A stretch of DNA of 64,000 nucleotides, taken from assembly GCF_003075415.1 (NCBI RefSeq), contig NZ_QDAH01000016.1, forward strand, positions 1 through 64,000, in the 5' to 3' direction. The stretch comes from Microvirga sp. KLBC 81 (GTDB lineage: Bacteria; Pseudomonadota; Alphaproteobacteria; Rhizobiales; Beijerinckiaceae). A model generated the notes under the pieces. That model saw nothing but the letters and a program-made list of their open reading frames with translations, was not told the origin of the DNA and made no database searches. Shown piece by piece: positions 28,823 to 37,287 of this stretch. Every line of letters starts with the position of its first letter. Position 1 is the stretch's first letter. Both the position numbers and the translations under genes were made by a program.

Positions 28823-28916
28823 CTGATAGAAACTTCTTTTCTCCGGCGTCGAAAACGAGAAAAAGAATTCCGCGGGCCTGACGGTATAGGAACTTATGCC
28901 AAAGCTCCGATCGTTC

Positions 28917-29378
28917 TTAGGTCATTGTGTCAATCGGCAGGGCGGTGGTGGATTTCACCCGCTCCACGCTGAAGCGCGAGCAGACGTTCTTCAGGGGGAC
29001 AATTCCAATCAAACGCTTATAGAACACGTCATAGGCCTTGACGTCGGGCACGACGACCCGGAGCAGGTAGTCCACGTCCCCGGCCATGCGATGGAACTCG
29101 ACCACCTCACTCATGGTCGAGATCGCGTTGATGAAGCAGTCGATCGAGTCTTGGCTATGGTCGCCGACTTCGATGCAGACGAAGACCGTTAAGCCCAGCC
29201 CAAGCTTCTCAGGGTCAAGAAGTGCGACCCGCCGCTGAATCACGCCGTCGGCTTCAAGACGCTGAATCCGTTTCCAGCATGGTGTTTGAGACAAACCGAC
29301 CCGTTGGCCGATGTCTGCAACAGCCAGCGTGCCATCCTGCTGAAGAAGATCCAAAATTTTTCGGTCGATACGGTCCAT
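28917..29378 (-). CDS. Lrp/AsnC-family transcriptional regulator
   Basis: N-terminal winged helix-turn-helix (IDRKILDLLQQDGTLAVADI, then GLSQTPCWKRIQRLEADGVI) followed by the RAM ligand-binding domain (VEFHRMAGDVDYLLRVVV). Length of 153 residues is standard. It lies between the divergent cysJ-cysI-cysG and cysH-cysD-cysN operons, so it is the best local candidate for control of sulfur assimilation, responding perhaps to an amino acid such as cysteine or methionine. That link is inferred from position only. The two ATGs close to 29378 give the usual family start. Confidence 0.9.
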   Translation of the reverse strand: MDRIDRKILDLLQQDGTLAVADIGQRVGLSQTPCWKRIQRLEADGVIQRRVALLDPEKLGLGLTVFVCIEVGDHSQDSIDCFINAISTMSEVVEFHRMAGDVDYLLRVVVPDVKAYDVFYKRLIGIVPLKNVCSRFSVERVKSTTALPIDTMT

Positions 29379-29506
29379 CTCTGCATCCCGTCTTTTGCCG
29401 AATATTAGTTCCGCCGCTTTGGTCTTTGAGGGAAAAATATTCTCTTCTTGCGACGTCTTGCTCCTCCGGCCGGCCTGTCGCCTTCCTGGCTCGGAACGAC
29501 CTCACC

Positions 29507-29532
29507 TTGACATCGTTCGTTATTAAGAACAA
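29507..29532 (+). promoter_or_regulatory. cysH promoter region with candidate operator
   Basis: TTGACA at 29507-29512 is followed at once by TCGTTCGTT-AT-TAAGAACAA, a weaker copy of the inverted repeat seen at cysJ (GTTCnTT-NN-nAAGAAC). The -10 box is not clear. The start codon of cysH is about 30 bases further on. An AATATTCT element lies upstream near 29437. Confidence 0.5.
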
Positions 29533-29562
29533 GTTCGATCTTGTGGTTTGGAGATTTTTGCC

Positions 29563-30327
29563 ATGGACCTTGGTTCAGGCGGCTCGGGAGGTGAGGCCTT
29601 AGCCCGTGCCCTGAGTGGTATCGGCCTTCCTGAAAGGTTGGCTCTTGCCTCGCGATCAATTGCCGGTCGGCTGGTATTCACAACGAGCTTCGGTCTCGAG
29701 GACCAGGCGCTTACCCATGCGATCTTCAGCGCAGGCCTCGATGTCCATATCGAGATCGTCACCCTCGATACCGGGCGACTCTTCCCTGAGACCTACGATT
29801 TGTGGGAGCAAACGGAGGAGCGTTATCAGCGCCGGATCAATGCCGTCAGTCCCGATCGCGGTGCGGTGGAGGCTTTGGTGAACCGCCAGGGCATCAATGG
29901 ATTCCGGCACTCGGTCGAAGCACGCAAGGCCTGTTGCGATATTCGGAAAGTCGAGCCACTCGGCCGGGCTCTCGCGGGAGCGGCAGGCTGGATCACGGGA
30001 CTGCGCGCCGAACAATCGGCTTTCCGGGCGGCTGTGCCGCTCGCCGTCTCTGACGAGGGATATGGGCTGATCAAGATCAATCCTCTTGCCGACTGGAGCC
30101 GACAAGATCTCGCCCGGTATGTCACCGACAACGCCGTTCCCTATAACCCGCTGCACGATCGGGGTTACCCGTCCATCGGTTGCGCTCCCTGCACCCGGGC
30201 AGTCCGTCTCGGTGAACCCGAGCGCGCGGGCCGCTGGTGGTGGGAGCAGGAAGCTAAGAAAGAATGTGGCCTGCACCTCGTGCCGACACATGAACCTCAG
30301 GAGCGTTTCCATGATCAGCTGGCGTGA
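29563..30327 (+). CDS. cysH: adenylyl-sulfate (APS) reductase
   Basis: Reduces activated sulfate to sulfite with thioredoxin. Two cysteine pairs, [14 protein letters not shown] and [10 protein letters not shown], mark the 4Fe-4S form, which generally acts on APS rather than [18 protein letters not shown] near residue 40 is the PP-loop and [11 protein letters not shown] follows. No APS kinase gene is seen, which agrees with direct APS reduction. The ATG at 29563 has GGAG nine bases upstream; a TTG at 29548 is less likely. The 3' end overlaps cysD by 17 bases. Confidence 0.94.
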   Translation: MDLGSGGSGGEALARALSGIGLPERLALASRSIAGRLVFTTSFGLEDQALTHAIFSAGLDVHIEIVTLDTGRLFPETYDLWEQTEERYQRRINAVSPDRGAVEALVNRQGINGFRHSVEARKACCDIRKVEPLGRALAGAAGWITGLRAEQSAFRAAVPLAVSDEGYGLIKINPLADWSRQDLARYVTDNAVPYNPLHDRGYPSIGCAPCTRAVRLGEPERAGRWWWEQEAKKECGLHLVPTHEPQERFHDQLA

Positions 30328-31297
30328 AGCACGGGGCGGGCACCACGCAAGGACGCTTGATCCTCAAGGCAATGAACCGAAGACCAAGCTCTTCCGGCCA
30401 GCCCTGACGCACCTCGATCGTCTCGAGGCCGAGAGCATCTACATCATGCGTGAGGCTGTCGCCGAATGCGATAATCCGGTGATGCTCTATTCGATCGGAA
30501 AGGATTCATCGGTCCTGCTGCACCTTGCACTCAAGGCCTTCTATCCGGCGAAGCCTCCGTTTCCTCTTCTGCATGTGGATACCACCTGGAAGTTTCGCGA
30601 AATGATCGCGTTCCGGGATCGGCGCGTCCGGGAGCTCGGACTCGAACTGCTGGTGCACACCAACCCGGACGGACTGGCACGCAATATCGGTCCGATCAGC
30701 CATGGTTCGGAGATCCATACGGATGTGATGAAGACCCAGGCGCTCAAGCAGGCGCTCGAACGTTACGGCTTCGATGCGGCCTTCGGTGGCGCCCGCCGTG
30801 ATGAGGAGAAGTCGCGCGCGAAGGAGCGTGTCTTTTCCTTGCGCAACGCTCATCATCGCTGGGACCCCAAGCGCCAGCGCCCGGAGCCATGGCAGCTCTA
30901 CAACGGACGCAAGCGCAAGGGAGAGAGCCTGCGCATCTTCCCTCTCTCCAACTGGACCGAGCTCGATATCTGGCTCTACATCCACCGCGAGAACATCCCC
31001 ATCGTTCCGCTCTATTTCGCGGCGGAGCGGCCTGTGGTGGAGCGGGATGGAATGTTGATCCTCGTTGATGATGAACGCTTGCCACTCCATCCCGGTGAGC
31101 AACCGCAGCTTCGATCCGTCCGGTTCAGGACGCTCGGCTGCTATCCCCTAACCGGCGCGGTCGAAAGCACGGCGTCCACGCTCCCGGACATCATTCGCGA
31201 AACACTCGAGGCGCGGACATCCGAGCGACACGGACGCGCCATCGACAAGGACACGGCGGCATCCATGGAGCGCAAGAAGCAGGAGGGCTACTTCTGA
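30311..31297 (+). CDS. cysD: sulfate adenylyltransferase subunit 2
   Basis: Catalytic ATP sulfurylase subunit that makes APS from sulfate and ATP with CysN. The PP-loop is [47 protein letters not shown] and [15 protein letters not shown] are family blocks. The ATG at 30311 follows AGGAG by eight bases and gives 328 residues; the frame is open further upstream inside cysH but this has no support. TGATG overlap with cysN indicates coupled translation of the two subunits. Confidence 0.95.
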   Translation: MISWREARGGHHARTLDPQGNEPKTKLFRPALTHLDRLEAESIYIMREAVAECDNPVMLYSIGKDSSVLLHLALKAFYPAKPPFPLLHVDTTWKFREMIAFRDRRVRELGLELLVHTNPDGLARNIGPISHGSEIHTDVMKTQALKQALERYGFDAAFGGARRDEEKSRAKERVFSLRNAHHRWDPKRQRPEPWQLYNGRKRKGESLRIFPLSNWTELDIWLYIHRENIPIVPLYFAAERPVVERDGMLILVDDERLPLHPGEQPQLRSVRFRTLGCYPLTGAVESTASTLPDIIRETLEARTSERHGRAIDKDTAASMERKKQEGYF

Positions 31298-32913
31298 TGA
31301 CGGTTCATCCCGCGCCTGCAAGCTTCATGCTCGACGACTATCTCGCCGCGCATGAACGCAAGAGTCTGTTGCGCTTCATCACCTGTGGTTCGGTCGATGA
31401 CGGCAAGTCCACGTTGATCGGCCGTTTGCTGTATGAATCCAAGCGTCTGTTCGACGATCAGATCGCTGCTCTTGAACGTGACTCCCGCAAGCATGGGACA
31501 CAGGCAGGCAGTATCGATTTCGCACTTCTCGTTGACGGGCTTGCCAGTGAGCGGGAGCAGGGCATCACCATCGATGTCGCCTACCGCTTTTTCTCGACGG
31601 ACCGGCGGACCTTCATTGTCGCCGATACGCCGGGACATGAGCAATATACCCGCAATATGGCAACCGGCGCCTCGACGGCGGATGTCGCCATCGTGCTCGT
31701 GGATGCACGTAAGGGGATCACGCGGCAGACGAGGAGACACAGCCTTCTCGTTTCGCTGCTTGGGATCCGGCACGTGGTCTTGGCCATCAACAAGATGGAT
31801 CTCGTCGACTGGTCCGAAGCGAAGTTCACCGAGATCGTGACGGAGTTCCAAGGCTTCTCGGCGGAGCTTGGATTCGAGCATGTGACCGCTATTCCCCTGT
31901 CCGCCCTGCATGGCGACAACATCGTTGCATCATCCTCCAGGGCTCGCTGGTACAAGGGGCCGACGCTCCTTTCACATCTCGAGACAGTTGACGTAGAGCC
32001 CTTGGGCGGAGCCGAGCCGTTCCGCCTGCCGGTTCAATGGGTGAACCGGCCCAACCCGGACTTCCGGGGCTTCTCCGGTCTCGTGACGAGCGGCATGGTG
32101 AGACCGGGCGAGCGGGTGAGGGTACTGCCCTCCGGCCTGGAGACCACCGTGACAAGAATCGTGACGCATGGCGGCGAGCAGGACGAGGCCGTGGCCGGCC
32201 AGTCCATCACGCTCCTCCTGTCCGACGAGGTGGACGTCTCGCGCGGAGACATCATCGCCTCCGCAGGGCGACCGCCTCACGTATCCGACAGGATCGAGGC
32301 GCGCCTGTTCTGGATGGCGACCGAGCATCTGAAGGAAGGAGACCAGTTCCTTCTGAAGCTCGGGGCAGGAACCGTGCCGGCGAAGGTTGTTTCAGTCCGG
32401 CAGAGGATCGATCTGACGACGCTTGCGCCTGTGGAGGCTTCGTCCTTCGGAGCCAACGATGTCGGGGACGTCACTCTCGCGCTCGATTATTCGATTGCAT
32501 TCGATTCATATGGCGAGAGCCGCCGCACGGGCGGGTTCATTCTCATCGACCGCGAGAGCTTCGACACGGTTGCCATCGGTCTGGTGGATGGCGCGGGATC
32601 CCGCCGGGATGCCGGCTTTCAACCCACCCGGAACGATGGCCAGGTGACGTGGCTGAAATCAATCCGCGAACAGAAACGGCGGAGTGTGCTCAAGGCCATG
32701 TCGTGGCGGGTCATCGGCTCTGTTGCCACAGTTGCCGCAGCCTTTGTGCTGACCCAGGACACCCGTCTTGCTGCAGCCATCGGAGCGACCGAGGTGGTGA
32801 CCAAGCTCGTGCTCTACTATGGCCATGAGCGACTCTGGGCCCGCATCAGGTTCGGCCTGTCCATCGCCGCGAAACAGCACCGCACGGATCCCCAGAGTTC
32901 GGGGGCCAGCTAA
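31297..32913 (+). CDS. cysN: sulfate adenylyltransferase subunit 1 (GTPase) with C-terminal DUF2061 domain
   Basis: GTPase subunit that drives APS formation. G-motifs are GSVDDGKSTLIGRLLYES near residue 32, DTPGHEQYTRNMATGA near residue 110 and NKMDLVDW near residue 167, followed by EF-Tu-like beta-barrels ending near RESFDTVAIGLVDG. The last 85 or so residues are not an APS kinase. Instead RRSVLKAMSWRVIGSVATVA and GATEVVTKLVLYYGHERLW match the DUF2061 membrane domain with two hydrophobic segments, so the subunit may be membrane-tethered. The protein has 538 residues. Confidence 0.93.
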   Translation: MTVHPAPASFMLDDYLAAHERKSLLRFITCGSVDDGKSTLIGRLLYESKRLFDDQIAALERDSRKHGTQAGSIDFALLVDGLASEREQGITIDVAYRFFSTDRRTFIVADTPGHEQYTRNMATGASTADVAIVLVDARKGITRQTRRHSLLVSLLGIRHVVLAINKMDLVDWSEAKFTEIVTEFQGFSAELGFEHVTAIPLSALHGDNIVASSSRARWYKGPTLLSHLETVDVEPLGGAEPFRLPVQWVNRPNPDFRGFSGLVTSGMVRPGERVRVLPSGLETTVTRIVTHGGEQDEAVAGQSITLLLSDEVDVSRGDIIASAGRPPHVSDRIEARLFWMATEHLKEGDQFLLKLGAGTVPAKVVSVRQRIDLTTLAPVEASSFGANDVGDVTLALDYSIAFDSYGESRRTGGFILIDRESFDTVAIGLVDGAGSRRDAGFQPTRNDGQVTWLKSIREQKRRSVLKAMSWRVIGSVATVAAAFVLTQDTRLAAAIGATEVVTKLVLYYGHERLWARIRFGLSIAAKQHRTDPQSSGAS

Positions 32914-33004
32914 GCAACTTGCAGTTCATCCAAGCAGCAATCATCGATATTTCGGGCTCCTGCGCGACTCGTGCAGGCGGCCGATGCCATTTAAAGGAAG
33001 AGCC

Positions 33005-34201
33005 ATGAGCGAGCGTTCAAGTCGGGACCGACGCCTGCATGCGGAGACCCGCCTTGTCCACGAAGGCACGCTGAGATCGGAATTCGGCGAGACATCCGAA
33101 GCGTTGTTTCTGACCCAGGGTCACGTTTATGCCAGCGCGGAGGAGTGCGAGGCCCGTTTCAAGGGAGAGAGCCCCGGATTCCTTTATGCCCGCTTCTCGA
33201 ACCCGACCGTCTCGATGTTCGAGCAGCGCATCGCATCCTTCGAGGGAGCGGAGGCCGCGCGGGCGACGGCGACCGGCATGGCCGCGGTGACGGCGGCCCT
33301 CATGGGCCTGCTGCAGGCCGGCGATCACATCGTTGCCGCGCGGGCGCTGTTCGGATCCTGCCGCTATGTGGTCGCCGAACTCCTGCCACGGTTCGGGGTT
33401 GCATCGACGCTTGTCGACGGAACGAACCTCAATGCGTGGCGCGGCGCCGTGCGGCCGGAGACGAAGGTGTTTTTCCTTGAAAGTCCGGCGAATCCCACCC
33501 TTGAGGTGATCGACATTGCAGCCGTCGCGCAGATTGCCCGCGAGGTGGGCGCGAAGCTGGTGGTGGACAACGTGTTCTCATCGCCGCTCTGGCAGAAGCC
33601 GCTGGAGCTCGGAGCCGATTGCGTTGTCTATTCGGCGACGAAGCACATCGACGGGCAGGGGCGCTGTCTCGGTGGGGTCATTCTAGGGTCCGAGGATTTC
33701 ATCCAGACCCATATCCACACACTGCTCCGGCAGACGGGTCCGTCAATGTCGCCGTTCAATGCCTGGGTGCTGCTGAAGAGTTTGGAGACGCTTCCGCTGC
33801 GGGTCGAACGCCAAACCCGGACGGCGGCCATCGTTGCCGATGCACTCGCGGGACATTCGAAGATCAGGCGCCTGATTTATCCTGGCCGCGCCGATCACCC
33901 GCAGGCCGCCGTCATCGCGCGGCAGATGAAGGGAGGCTCGACGCTGATCGCGCTCGAGATCGAAGGTGGTAAAGCGGGCGCTTTTCGCTTCCTGAACGCT
34001 CTCGAATTGATCCGGATCTCCAACAATCTCGGCGATGCGAAGAGCCTCATCACCCATCCGGCCACGACAACGCACCAGCGCTTCACGCCGGAGGAGCGCG
34101 CCGAAATGGGAGTCTCGGAAGGACTCGTCAGGCTGTCGATCGGCCTTGAACACACAGATGACTTGATCAACGATCTGCTGCGAGCCCTCAAGCGGGTTTG
34201 A
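33005..34201 (+). CDS. metZ: O-succinylhomoserine sulfhydrylase
   Basis: PLP enzyme of the Cys/Met metabolism family that uses sulfide to form homocysteine, the sink of the sulfate pathway encoded upstream. It has YARFSNPTVSMFEQRIASFE, ATATGMAAVTAALMGLL, VVDNVFSSPLWQKPLELGAD and the PLP lysine in YSATKHIDGQGR near residue 210. TTHQRFTPEERAEMGVSEGL, ending with VRLSIGLEH, is typical of MetZ. The ATG at 33005 has AAGGAAGAG upstream and gives 398 residues. A leader of about 90 bases contains a hairpin (CCTGC/GCAGG), possibly regulatory. Confidence 0.92.
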   Translation: MSERSSRDRRLHAETRLVHEGTLRSEFGETSEALFLTQGHVYASAEECEARFKGESPGFLYARFSNPTVSMFEQRIASFEGAEAARATATGMAAVTAALMGLLQAGDHIVAARALFGSCRYVVAELLPRFGVASTLVDGTNLNAWRGAVRPETKVFFLESPANPTLEVIDIAAVAQIAREVGAKLVVDNVFSSPLWQKPLELGADCVVYSATKHIDGQGRCLGGVILGSEDFIQTHIHTLLRQTGPSMSPFNAWVLLKSLETLPLRVERQTRTAAIVADALAGHSKIRRLIYPGRADHPQAAVIARQMKGGSTLIALEIEGGKAGAFRFLNALELIRISNNLGDAKSLITHPATTTHQRFTPEERAEMGVSEGLVRLSIGLEHTDDLINDLLRALKRV

Positions 34202-34632
34202 GACGGTTTCCGTCTTAGCGACGAGGATGGCCATGGCCATGAAGGTTATTCTCCACGTCCCTTGGAAAAGTACATCGAGATCCAGGTTCGGTCAGACACT
34301 CCCGTGCAGCACTTCCTCAAGGAGCTGAAGGGCTGATCGAGGCATTCACAATTTCCAATCATTCATGGAACCGAGTACAGTATCACTTTAACGTATTCGG
34401 AAGATTATTTCACGAAGCTTCGGCGCGGCTCTGTAGCCACCCAGTCTAACCTGTCTTTCCAGATCGCCGCTGACCGACGTGAATACTTAAAACATTTTTG
34501 AGCGGCTTTCGCTGCCAAATGGCCGGATCCGAATGGTCTCTGATGTTTATAGGCTCTTTGGAATTGTCAGAACGTATGTACCGTGGAAGGTACTTTGTCC
34601 TTGGCCTGACCTCAAGCTGCACAAGGTTCAGC
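34202..34632 (+). other. intergenic region with a short orphan open stretch
   Basis: About 430 bases. The frame ending at 34336 is open from 34204 and reads like protein (PLEKYIEIQVRSDTPVQHFL), but has no start codon, so it may be the tail of a lost gene. The rest is AT-richer and shows nothing further; it should carry the kdsB promoter. Confidence 0.4.
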
Positions 34633-35367
34633 TTGCGCCCTATCATTATTATTCCCACTCGCCTTGGCTCAACCCGTCTCCCCGGAAAAGCGCTCGCCGA
34701 TATCCATGGTGAGCCATTGATCGTGCATGTTTGGCGGCGAGGCCTTGAGGCCGATATCGGTCCTATCGTCGTATGTGGCGACCAAGCAATTGCCGATGTC
34801 GTGCGAGCGGCTGGAGGCGAAGCTGTTCTAACTGATCCCCACTTGCCGAGCGGCTCCGACCGGGTCCAAGCGGCGCTTTCTATGATAGACAGGGAGCAAC
34901 GCTACGATGTTGTGGTTGCTCTTCAAGGAGACTTGCCAACGGCTTCGCCTTCGATCCTTCGCGCAGCGTTAGAACCGCTACAAGATAGTCAAGTCCATAT
35001 TTTCAACTTTGGCGACTATCATCAGGATATCATCAGGAGCCGGGCGGAGCTTGAGGCGCAACAAGTTGTCAAAATCGCTCTCTCCTACCCGGATGGTGCG
35101 AAGCGAGGACGTGCGATTTACTTCAGTCGCAACGATCCCCGCTGGGAAGGGGCCCATTACCATCACATCGGTCTCTATACGTACCGCCGCAGTGCTCTGG
35201 AGCACTATGTTCGCCTCTCAAGAGGCACTCTTGAAGTCCGAGAGAGCCTGGAACAGCTTCGCGCGTTGGAGCATGGCATCCACATCGAGGTCATCGTGGT
35301 CGATAGCGAGCCTCTCGGCGTTGATACTCAACTTGATTTGGAGCGAGCGCGACAGCTCCTATCCTAA
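34633..35367 (+). CDS. kdsB: 3-deoxy-manno-octulosonate cytidylyltransferase
   Basis: Activates Kdo with CTP for lipopolysaccharide core synthesis. N-terminal IIIIPTRLGSTRLPGKALAD, then HLPSGSDRVQAAL, VVALQGDLPTASP, AIYFSRNDPRW, HHIGLYTYRRSALEHYVRL and the C-terminal LGVDTQLDLERA all match the family. The TTG at 34633 preceded by AAGG gives 244 residues, the usual length. The open frame extends to ATGs at 34543 and 34576, which would add unconserved residues. Its base composition is slightly more AT-rich than the sulfur genes before it. Confidence 0.9.
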   Translation: MRPIIIIPTRLGSTRLPGKALADIHGEPLIVHVWRRGLEADIGPIVVCGDQAIADVVRAAGGEAVLTDPHLPSGSDRVQAALSMIDREQRYDVVVALQGDLPTASPSILRAALEPLQDSQVHIFNFGDYHQDIIRSRAELEAQQVVKIALSYPDGAKRGRAIYFSRNDPRWEGAHYHHIGLYTYRRSALEHYVRLSRGTLEVRESLEQLRALEHGIHIEVIVVDSEPLGVDTQLDLERARQLLS

Positions 35368-35450
35368 ACGAGAGCCAAAGACCGATTTCGCGGAACGGGC
35401 CTTAGGGAACGCGATCAAAGCTATCCCTGCCAACCGTTCCGAAACGAAAA

Positions 35451-35470
35451 GAGCCCGCCAAGGCGGGCTC
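35451..35470 (-). terminator. intrinsic terminator, best on the minus strand
   Basis: GAGCCCGCC-AA-GGCGGGCTC forms a strong stem. On the minus strand it is followed by TTTTCGTTT, a good T-tract, ending the small gene at 35503-35721. On the plus strand it follows kdsB with a poorer T-tract, so it may serve both. Confidence 0.75.
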
Positions 35471-35502
35471 CTTCAATCTCCTTCAAGTTGCTCAGTACAC
35501 GC

Positions 35503-35721
35503 TTAGGCGTACTGGACGAGAACCCACGTCACCGCCCGATTTCCGTAAGGCGGCATGCGGTTGCCCTTGGAGATTGGGGCCGTTGTGCTGGGGGTACCTT
35601 CAACCCGCCACACGCCGCTTTCTGGGCAGGTTTCCCCCGTCCGGGCCTTGGTTCCGATGGGAGCTCGTCTTGCTGCAGTCTGATACATAGCCGTTGCCTC
35701 GTATTCTGGGCCGTCCACCAT
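35503..35721 (-). CDS. small conserved hypothetical protein
   Basis: A 72-residue basic protein. The C-terminal part, RTGETCPESGVWRVEGTPST followed by PISKGNRMPPYGNRAVTW, has the look of a conserved small family (TG..CP.SG.W.. with KGxxMPPY) that resembles YjzC-like proteins. Function is not known. Alternative ATG at 35688 (MYQTAARRAPIG). The intrinsic terminator just downstream supports a real transcript. Divergent from the XRE regulator gene. Confidence 0.65.
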   Translation of the reverse strand: MVDGPEYEATAMYQTAARRAPIGTKARTGETCPESGVWRVEGTPSTTAPISKGNRMPPYGNRAVTWVLVQYA

Positions 35722-35873
35722 TGGCGACCTTGGCCGTATAGATAAAACGAACGATTGCGCGCGTCAAGGTGAAGCAGTACGATTTCGTTTGTGCCTGTGA
35801 ACAAGTGTCTGCTATGGGCGACGCCCTATCGTGCTTGAGGACAGCAAAGGACCAAAGCCATGGGACCAGGACT

Positions 35874-36197
35874 ATGAGCATCGGAGCTCGGCTAAAGGAG
35901 CTCAGAGTTAGAAAAAATAAGTCGCTCCAAGAACTTGCCGACGCAGTCGGCGCATCAAAAGCTCACATTTGGGAGATCGAGCGAGGGGGCAGCAAGAACC
36001 CTTCAATGGATCTCCTGACCAAGCTTGCCGAATATTTCGACGTATCGGTTTCGTATCTCGTCGGCGAACAGCCACCTTCCGAGGAGCAAGAGGAACTGAT
36101 TGTTCTTTACCGCGACCTCAAGGAGTTGGATGAGGGGGATCGCGAGGCCATTCGCGGCCTGATGAAGCGCTTCAAAGAGAAGAAACGAGGGGATTGA
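35874..36197 (+). CDS. XRE-family transcriptional regulator
   Basis: N-terminal HTH_3 domain (RLKELRVRKNKSLQELADAV, then GASKAHIWEIERGGSKNPSM, DLLTKLAEYFDVSVSYLVG) and a charged C-terminal helix. The ATG at 35874 with AGGA six bases upstream gives 107 residues. The stop overlaps the start of the metallopeptidase gene (TGATG). The pair resembles phage or mobile-element regulators and stress switches in which an ImmA/IrrE peptidase cleaves the partner repressor. Confidence 0.88.
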   Translation: MSIGARLKELRVRKNKSLQELADAVGASKAHIWEIERGGSKNPSMDLLTKLAEYFDVSVSYLVGEQPPSEEQEELIVLYRDLKELDEGDREAIRGLMKRFKEKKRGD

Positions 36198-37090
36198 TGC
36201 CCGTTTGCCGAATGGACCTTGCCGATGCAGGCTCGCCCGAGAAGATCGTCTCTTTGATCCTCCAGTACGAGTCCAATCTGTCCATCCCGGTTCCTATCGA
36301 GGAGCTCTGCCGGCAGCTCGATATTGAGGACTTCCAAGACCTCGAGTCAGAAGGTTTCGAGGGAGGCCTTCTGACTGACAGTGACCGCTCGTTCGGCTTT
36401 ATCCTGGTTAAGAAGGGATACGAGGAGCGGCGTCGGTTCACGATCGCGCATGAGCTGGGGCATTTTCTGATGCCCCACCACATCCCTGATCGGGAGGGGC
36501 AGTTCTTGTGTTCCCGTGCCGATATGCTTCGGCTCGGGGCTAAGGAGACCGATCGTCGCGAGAGGATGGAGGCTGAAGCCAATCGCTTCGCCTCCCTTAT
36601 CCTGATTCCACCGCCTGCTCTTAGGTTGGCCTTAAGACCCTACCGTGAGCCCGATTTGGCCCATATCCCGAAGCTGGCGCGAGATTTTAAGGTCAGTAAG
36701 GAGGCCATGGCGCGGGCCTATGCCCAGCACCATGAGAAGCCAGTTGCCATCCTCGTCACGAGACATGGCAAAGTTCTTCGGTGCTATAAGCACATTCAGT
36801 TTCCGTTCGTTGTTCCATCCAAGGGCGCCCCGGTGCCCGCAGGCTCGCTCTTTCACCGCGGCCTCCATGAGCAAAACATCGCCAGCGATCCCGCTGAGTG
36901 CATCCCTGACCTCTGGATTGAGGTCAAGCGGGGGGAGCGAGCACCGACACTCTACGAGCAGGTCTATGCTCAACGGGACGGCTTCGCCCTCGTCATGCTT
37001 CACCTCGAGCACCCAGACGAAGATGAAGAGGCTGAGGAACGAGATCTGGAAGAGAGCTGGCGGATTGGGTTTCGCGGCAAGCGTCGGTAG
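36197..37090 (+). CDS. ImmA/IrrE-family metallopeptidase
   Basis: Zinc peptidase domain with TIAHELGHFLMPHH (HEXXH) near residue 92, followed by a downstream helix with EAEANRFASLILIPP, the third-ligand region typical of COG2856 proteins. Residues after about 190 form a separate domain of unknown role. Length is 297. It probably inactivates the XRE repressor encoded just upstream, as ImmA does to ImmR or IrrE/PprI to DdrO; that is inference from the pairing. Substrate and inducing signal are unknown. Confidence 0.85.
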   Translation: MPVCRMDLADAGSPEKIVSLILQYESNLSIPVPIEELCRQLDIEDFQDLESEGFEGGLLTDSDRSFGFILVKKGYEERRRFTIAHELGHFLMPHHIPDREGQFLCSRADMLRLGAKETDRRERMEAEANRFASLILIPPPALRLALRPYREPDLAHIPKLARDFKVSKEAMARAYAQHHEKPVAILVTRHGKVLRCYKHIQFPFVVPSKGAPVPAGSLFHRGLHEQNIASDPAECIPDLWIEVKRGERAPTLYEQVYAQRDGFALVMLHLEHPDEDEEAEERDLEESWRIGFRGKRR

Positions 37091-37287
37091 CCGATTTTTT
37101 CTGCAATGGACATAGCTCCGCCCTTTCCACCTTCCGGTATGCCCTGAGGGACATTGTGGAAGCCCTTGGCTAAGTTGCGCACCGTGCAAAAACGTGAACT
37201 CGGCTTTCTGGCTCAAACGATGCGCTCATCCAAGATGGAGCATCGGACAGATCCCGAAAGGGCAAATCCACTGTTGGATCCGAGGCT

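Noticed and set aside
32914..33004. SAM-II riboswitch before metZ
   Set aside because: Hairpin and position fit, but the conserved core with GCTAAA is not present, so it is kept only as a low-interest finding.
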